Assembly (NCBI RefSeq): GCF_033568475.1
Contig: NW_027331831.1
Span: 2,108,001 to 2,172,000, forward strand
Direction: 5' to 3'
Length of the DNA: 64,000 nucleotides
DNA from: Henckelia pumila
Lineage: Eukaryota > Streptophyta > Magnoliopsida > Lamiales > Gesneriaceae
Below the pieces are notes generated by a model. That model was not told the origin of the DNA, searched no databases, and was given only the letters and a program-made list of their open reading frames with translations. Made by a program: the position numbers and the translations under genes. Positions 61,405-64,000 of the stretch are shown in pieces. Each line of letters opens with the position of its first letter. The stretch's first letter is position 1.

Positions 61405-61706
61405 AGGGAAAATAAGTTTTTTGGTCCAGTAACTTTAACTTCTTTGGGTTTTGGTCCATTAACTTTTCCGGTATGAGTTTTGGTACACTAACTTTGCATT
61501 TTTAGTGTTTTTTGGTTCAACTGCATATGTGACAGTTTCTGATTGGTCCACGTCATCATTTTGGACCAATCAGAAGTTGACATGTATGCAGTTGGACCAA
61601 AAAACACTGAAAATGCAAGGTTAGTGTTTCAAAACCCACATTGGAAAAGTTAATGGATCAAAACCAAAACATAGATTAGTTAATGGACCAAAAAACTTAT
61701 TTTCCC
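61405..61706. mobile_element. 302-bp foldback MITE with 10-bp target duplication
   Basis: Nearly the whole element is an inverted repeat. The left end gggaaaataagttttttggtcc is mirrored at the right end, and inner phrases (ccattaactttt, gtttttt ggttcaactgcat, gattggtcc) are all matched by complements, meeting near 61,555. Direct repeats ttgtttgagt lie at 61,395-61,404 and 61,707-61,716. The TSD length fits Mutator-like non-autonomous elements. A transcript would form a long hairpin. Confidence 0.88.
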
Positions 61707-61716
61707 TTGTTTGAGT

Positions 61717-61935
61717 CACCATATGACATTAATAACTTCATTTATTAATTGTTTGATAAATGCTTTGTGAAAGATTTAAATGAAATTGTACGTCTCTCGG
61801 ACCGACCATAAAAAATATGATTACAGTGTGATTCATAAGTGTTTTCTTTAAGGCTCCATTCAAAAAACCAAAAAAAAATAATAAATAAAAAAAATATCGT
61901 CAAATAAATTTACATAATTTTTTTTGCTGTCAAAA

Positions 61936-61980
<45 letters not shown>

Positions 61981-62442
61981 AGAGAAGATACAATATATAA
62001 TATTTAAGTGATAATTTAGAAACTTTTGTTTTATTATTTGGTCGTGTCATGTAGACCGAACGCTTGTCATTTTACTAAAAGCGATGATTCAACTCAAAGG
62101 ACAATTATTGCATCTCAACAATCTTCCACTCAATAATTGGCTCCTTCCAATCAATGAGAATTGAACTCATGACCTTGACTCTGATATCAATTATAATACC
62201 AAACGATTGTCGTTTACCAAAAGCTATAGCTGGTGGTAATGGTGCAACTCAAATCTTTTAAACCACATAGCATTCGTCATGGTTCGACCGCTCTACCAAC
62301 AGAAACAATTATTTCACCTCAACATGTCATATTTATTAATTTGTGTGCTATATGTTCTTTGATTTTTATTTTGCATGTTTTGTATCATAAAAATATATCA
62401 TCTATGTTTGATAAAATAGACGGCCGATTGAAGAGGACAACG
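61717..62442. other. AT-rich tract with (TA)n and retroelement-like debris
   Basis: A (TA)n tract lies at 61,939-61,976. At 62,060-62,250 there is text such as gaactcatgaccttgactctgatatcaatt. This resembles the inverse of a tRNA-Met primer-site region of a plant retrotransposon (ctctgataccaatt), suggesting a decayed minus-strand LTR-element fragment. No intact frame. Confidence 0.35.
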
Positions 62443-62925
62443 AGCAGGGCGTTTGGGTATCGCCAAAAAATAGAATTCTGAAGTTAAATACTGATGCATG
62501 TTTTAATGAGAATTTTAATCAGTACAGTATCGGAGGTGCTAGCTCTTCGTGATAGTTAGAGACGTCTCCTCTTGACCTTTGGGAAACAAATAACACAACT
62601 TTTATTTGTTGTCCATAGCGAGCTTCTAGCGGTGCTTGAAGGTGTCTTGTTAATTTTTGAGAATAATTTTAAAGATGTTCATATTGAATCGAATTTCTTA
62701 CTAGCAGTGCAAGTAATTACGAACAGTCATGAATATCTGGGTTATATTAGGGTGTGTGCTTCAGAAATCAGAAACCTTCTATTGGATCTTGGAGCTTCTA
62801 GCTTTACCCGTGTTTGTAGATCGGTTAGCATGATAGCTCATCATTTAGTATCTTTTGCTTCTTTTTCCCATTCGTTATTTATTTGGACGAATGATGAGTT
62901 TTCTCTTGATTCCTTAAACTTGTAA
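62443..62925 (+). pseudogene. decayed RNase H-like (RVT_3) domain
   Basis: Two pieces in shifted frames resemble the plant RNase H-like domain found at the ends of non-LTR retrotransposons and in domesticated relatives. First, LKLNTDACFN around 62,480 (catalytic aspartate). Then, at 62,572-62,925, ELLAVLEGVLLI (catalytic glutamate region), VHIESNFLLAVQVI (catalytic aspartate replaced by N) and a C-terminal SVSMIAHHLVSFA, equivalent to the family AHxLAxxA. Stops and at least one frameshift lie between 62,481 and 62,571. No reverse transcriptase is found upstream. Confidence 0.6.
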
Positions 62926-63195
62926 TGAACGATTTTGAGTTACAAGTTTCTCTAAAAAAAACAGATGATCGTATTTTATTGTTTAATTTAATATGCCCTA
63001 TTTTAAAAAAATTCGGTATTAAAAGTTTAGCTCATCCCTATTCAATTTGATTTGTGATTAACTATTATTTTTAATCATTCATTGTATTATCTAGTATGTA
63101 AAATAATAATAAAAAAATTAAAAAAATCACAAATCGATTAATGCAATTTGGGGTGATAATATATGATGAGTGTAAAGTAAATGAATTAATGTCGA

Positions 63196-63270
63196 GTAAA
63201 AAAAAAAAAAAGAAAGAAAGAAAGAAAGAAAGTAAGGGGAAAAAAATACAAAAAAAAAGAAAGAAGAAGA
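63196..63270. repeat. (GAAA)n purine-rich tract
   Basis: A poly-A run followed by five to six aaag units and mixed A/G sequence, almost entirely purine on the plus strand. Confidence 0.85.
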
Positions 63271-63404
63271 GAGAATCCGGTGGCCTACAAGCATGTTCGA
63301 TTAGTCACATACATCATAATCCCTGAAGTTACCAATTTTTCAATAAAACAGCATATGCCTAAGAATAAAATAAGAATATGCCAGTCCATAAAAGGGAAAA
63401 ATTC

Positions 63405-63480
63405 GATGCTACCATGTGGGACAGCCCACATGGTAGCATCAAGGGTCCAAAAATCACTTGCATCTGCATGCAAGTGATTT
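63405..63480. repeat. two adjacent perfect hairpins
   Basis: Hairpin 1: 16-bp arms gatgctaccatgtggg (63,405-63,420) and cccacatggtagcatc (63,425-63,440), loop acag. Hairpin 2: 13-bp arms aaatcacttgcat (63,451-63,463) and atgcaagtgattt (63,468-63,480), loop ctgc. Ten bases separate them. No mismatch in either. Confidence 0.9.
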
Positions 63481-63528
63481 GGGCCATTGATGTTACCCAA
63501 AGATGCACGAGAATATATATGTGTGTGT

Positions 63529-63533
<5 letters not shown>

Positions 63534-63565
<32 letters not shown>

Positions 63566-63573
63566 TAATAATT
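63534..63573. repeat. (AAT)n microsatellite
   Basis: About 13 ATA/ATT-type trinucleotide units (ataataataat) with one aac interruption. Confidence 0.9.
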
Positions 63574-63576
63574 ACA

Positions 63577-63890
63577 AGAGTAAAACATATTTTACTACGC
63601 GAAAGTTTGATAAAATGTCAATTAGTAGATGAATTATCAAAAATAGCTCAATTGATACATGATCGAACTAAAAAGTAGATTTTATCTTTTAGTATAATTA
63701 CTTTTAAGTTCAATTATTTTTAATAAATTCAACTAAGTGCACATTTAATTTTTCAAAGTAATTTATAGATAAAAAATACAAAAATAAAATTATATTAATT
63801 TCAAAATTATAATAAATAATTATTTTAATATTTTATAATATGTTTATATTTTACTCATTAATATATTATTTATTAAAATTTAATATGTTT
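63577..63890 (+). mobile_element. left half of another long-TIR family element, truncated
   Basis: Starts agagtaaaacatattttact and follows the interior of the second left arm at 59,010-59,330: gataaaatgtcaatt, ttaagttcaattatttttaat, aaattcaactaagtg and atttatattttactcattaat occur in the same order. It stops where an unrelated sequence (ccaaaatccgtctgttgtgg) begins near 63,898, and no right arm is in the window. Confidence 0.65.
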
Positions 63891-64000
63891 TTTTTTTCCA
63901 AAATCCGTCTGTTGTGGCGGGGGTTAGGCGGACTCCTACCCGTTTATTAAAATAAAAAAGAATGTAAAACAAGATAGGGGTATTAGACCAAAGTCTCTCG

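Noticed and set aside
63405-63480. Hairpins as bacterial-type terminators
   Set aside because: The sequence is plant nuclear DNA, with no adjacent gene end or T-run after the stems.

Overview
The window is nuclear DNA of a flowering plant, most likely a eudicot and possibly an asterid (the finer placement is only an impression). It is AT-rich, and genes with GT-AG introns are separated by transposons, SINEs, foldback elements and long (TA)n tracts. There is no bacterial-style gene packing.

Left part (1-15,658): the 3' end of an unrecognised gene (564-859); an intron-less mitochondrial/plastid-type PPR gene (1468-4044); a three-exon group III WRKY gene of WRKY55 type (6073-10059); and a two-exon TFIIS gene (12031-14807). 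Middle (15,659-37,848): a very large minus-strand gene with 19 coding exons for a SHPRH-like SNF2 helicase carrying PHD and RING fingers (1659 aa in my model). It is divergently paired with an 11-exon plus-strand gene for a plastid-type ABC1/aarF atypical kinase (540 aa). PPR, WRKY55 and SHPRH-like genes lie near each other on Arabidopsis chromosome 2 (At2g40720, At2g40740, At2g40770), so the left half looks like conserved microsynteny.

38,801-52,861 is the most unusual region. It holds an almost complete, decayed endogenous caulimovirid (plant pararetrovirus) of about 7.7 kb. Its gene order is CaMV-like but circularly permuted: protease-RT-RNaseH, transactivator-like ORF, promoter, leader with tRNA-Met primer site, movement protein, small coiled-coil ORF, coat protein with zinc knuckle. 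A 6.3-kb Copia retrotransposon (LTRs differing by 5 substitutions and 1 indel, 5-bp TSD) sits in the viral leader. The whole unit is bounded by a perfect 9-bp direct repeat and an imperfect terminal inverted repeat, as if the viral genome were carried in a TIR-type element.

Right part (53,253-64,000): a minus-strand NETWORKED/KIP1-like coiled-coil gene with a degenerate actin-binding (NAB) domain (540 aa). Beyond it is a gene-poor tract with a SINE, nested MULE-like inverted-repeat elements, a textbook 302-bp foldback MITE with TSD, a decayed RNase H-like pseudogene and a pair of adjacent perfect hairpins.

Exon boundaries are inferred from splice consensus, continuity of reading frame and remembered family sequences. 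No alignment or expression data were available.
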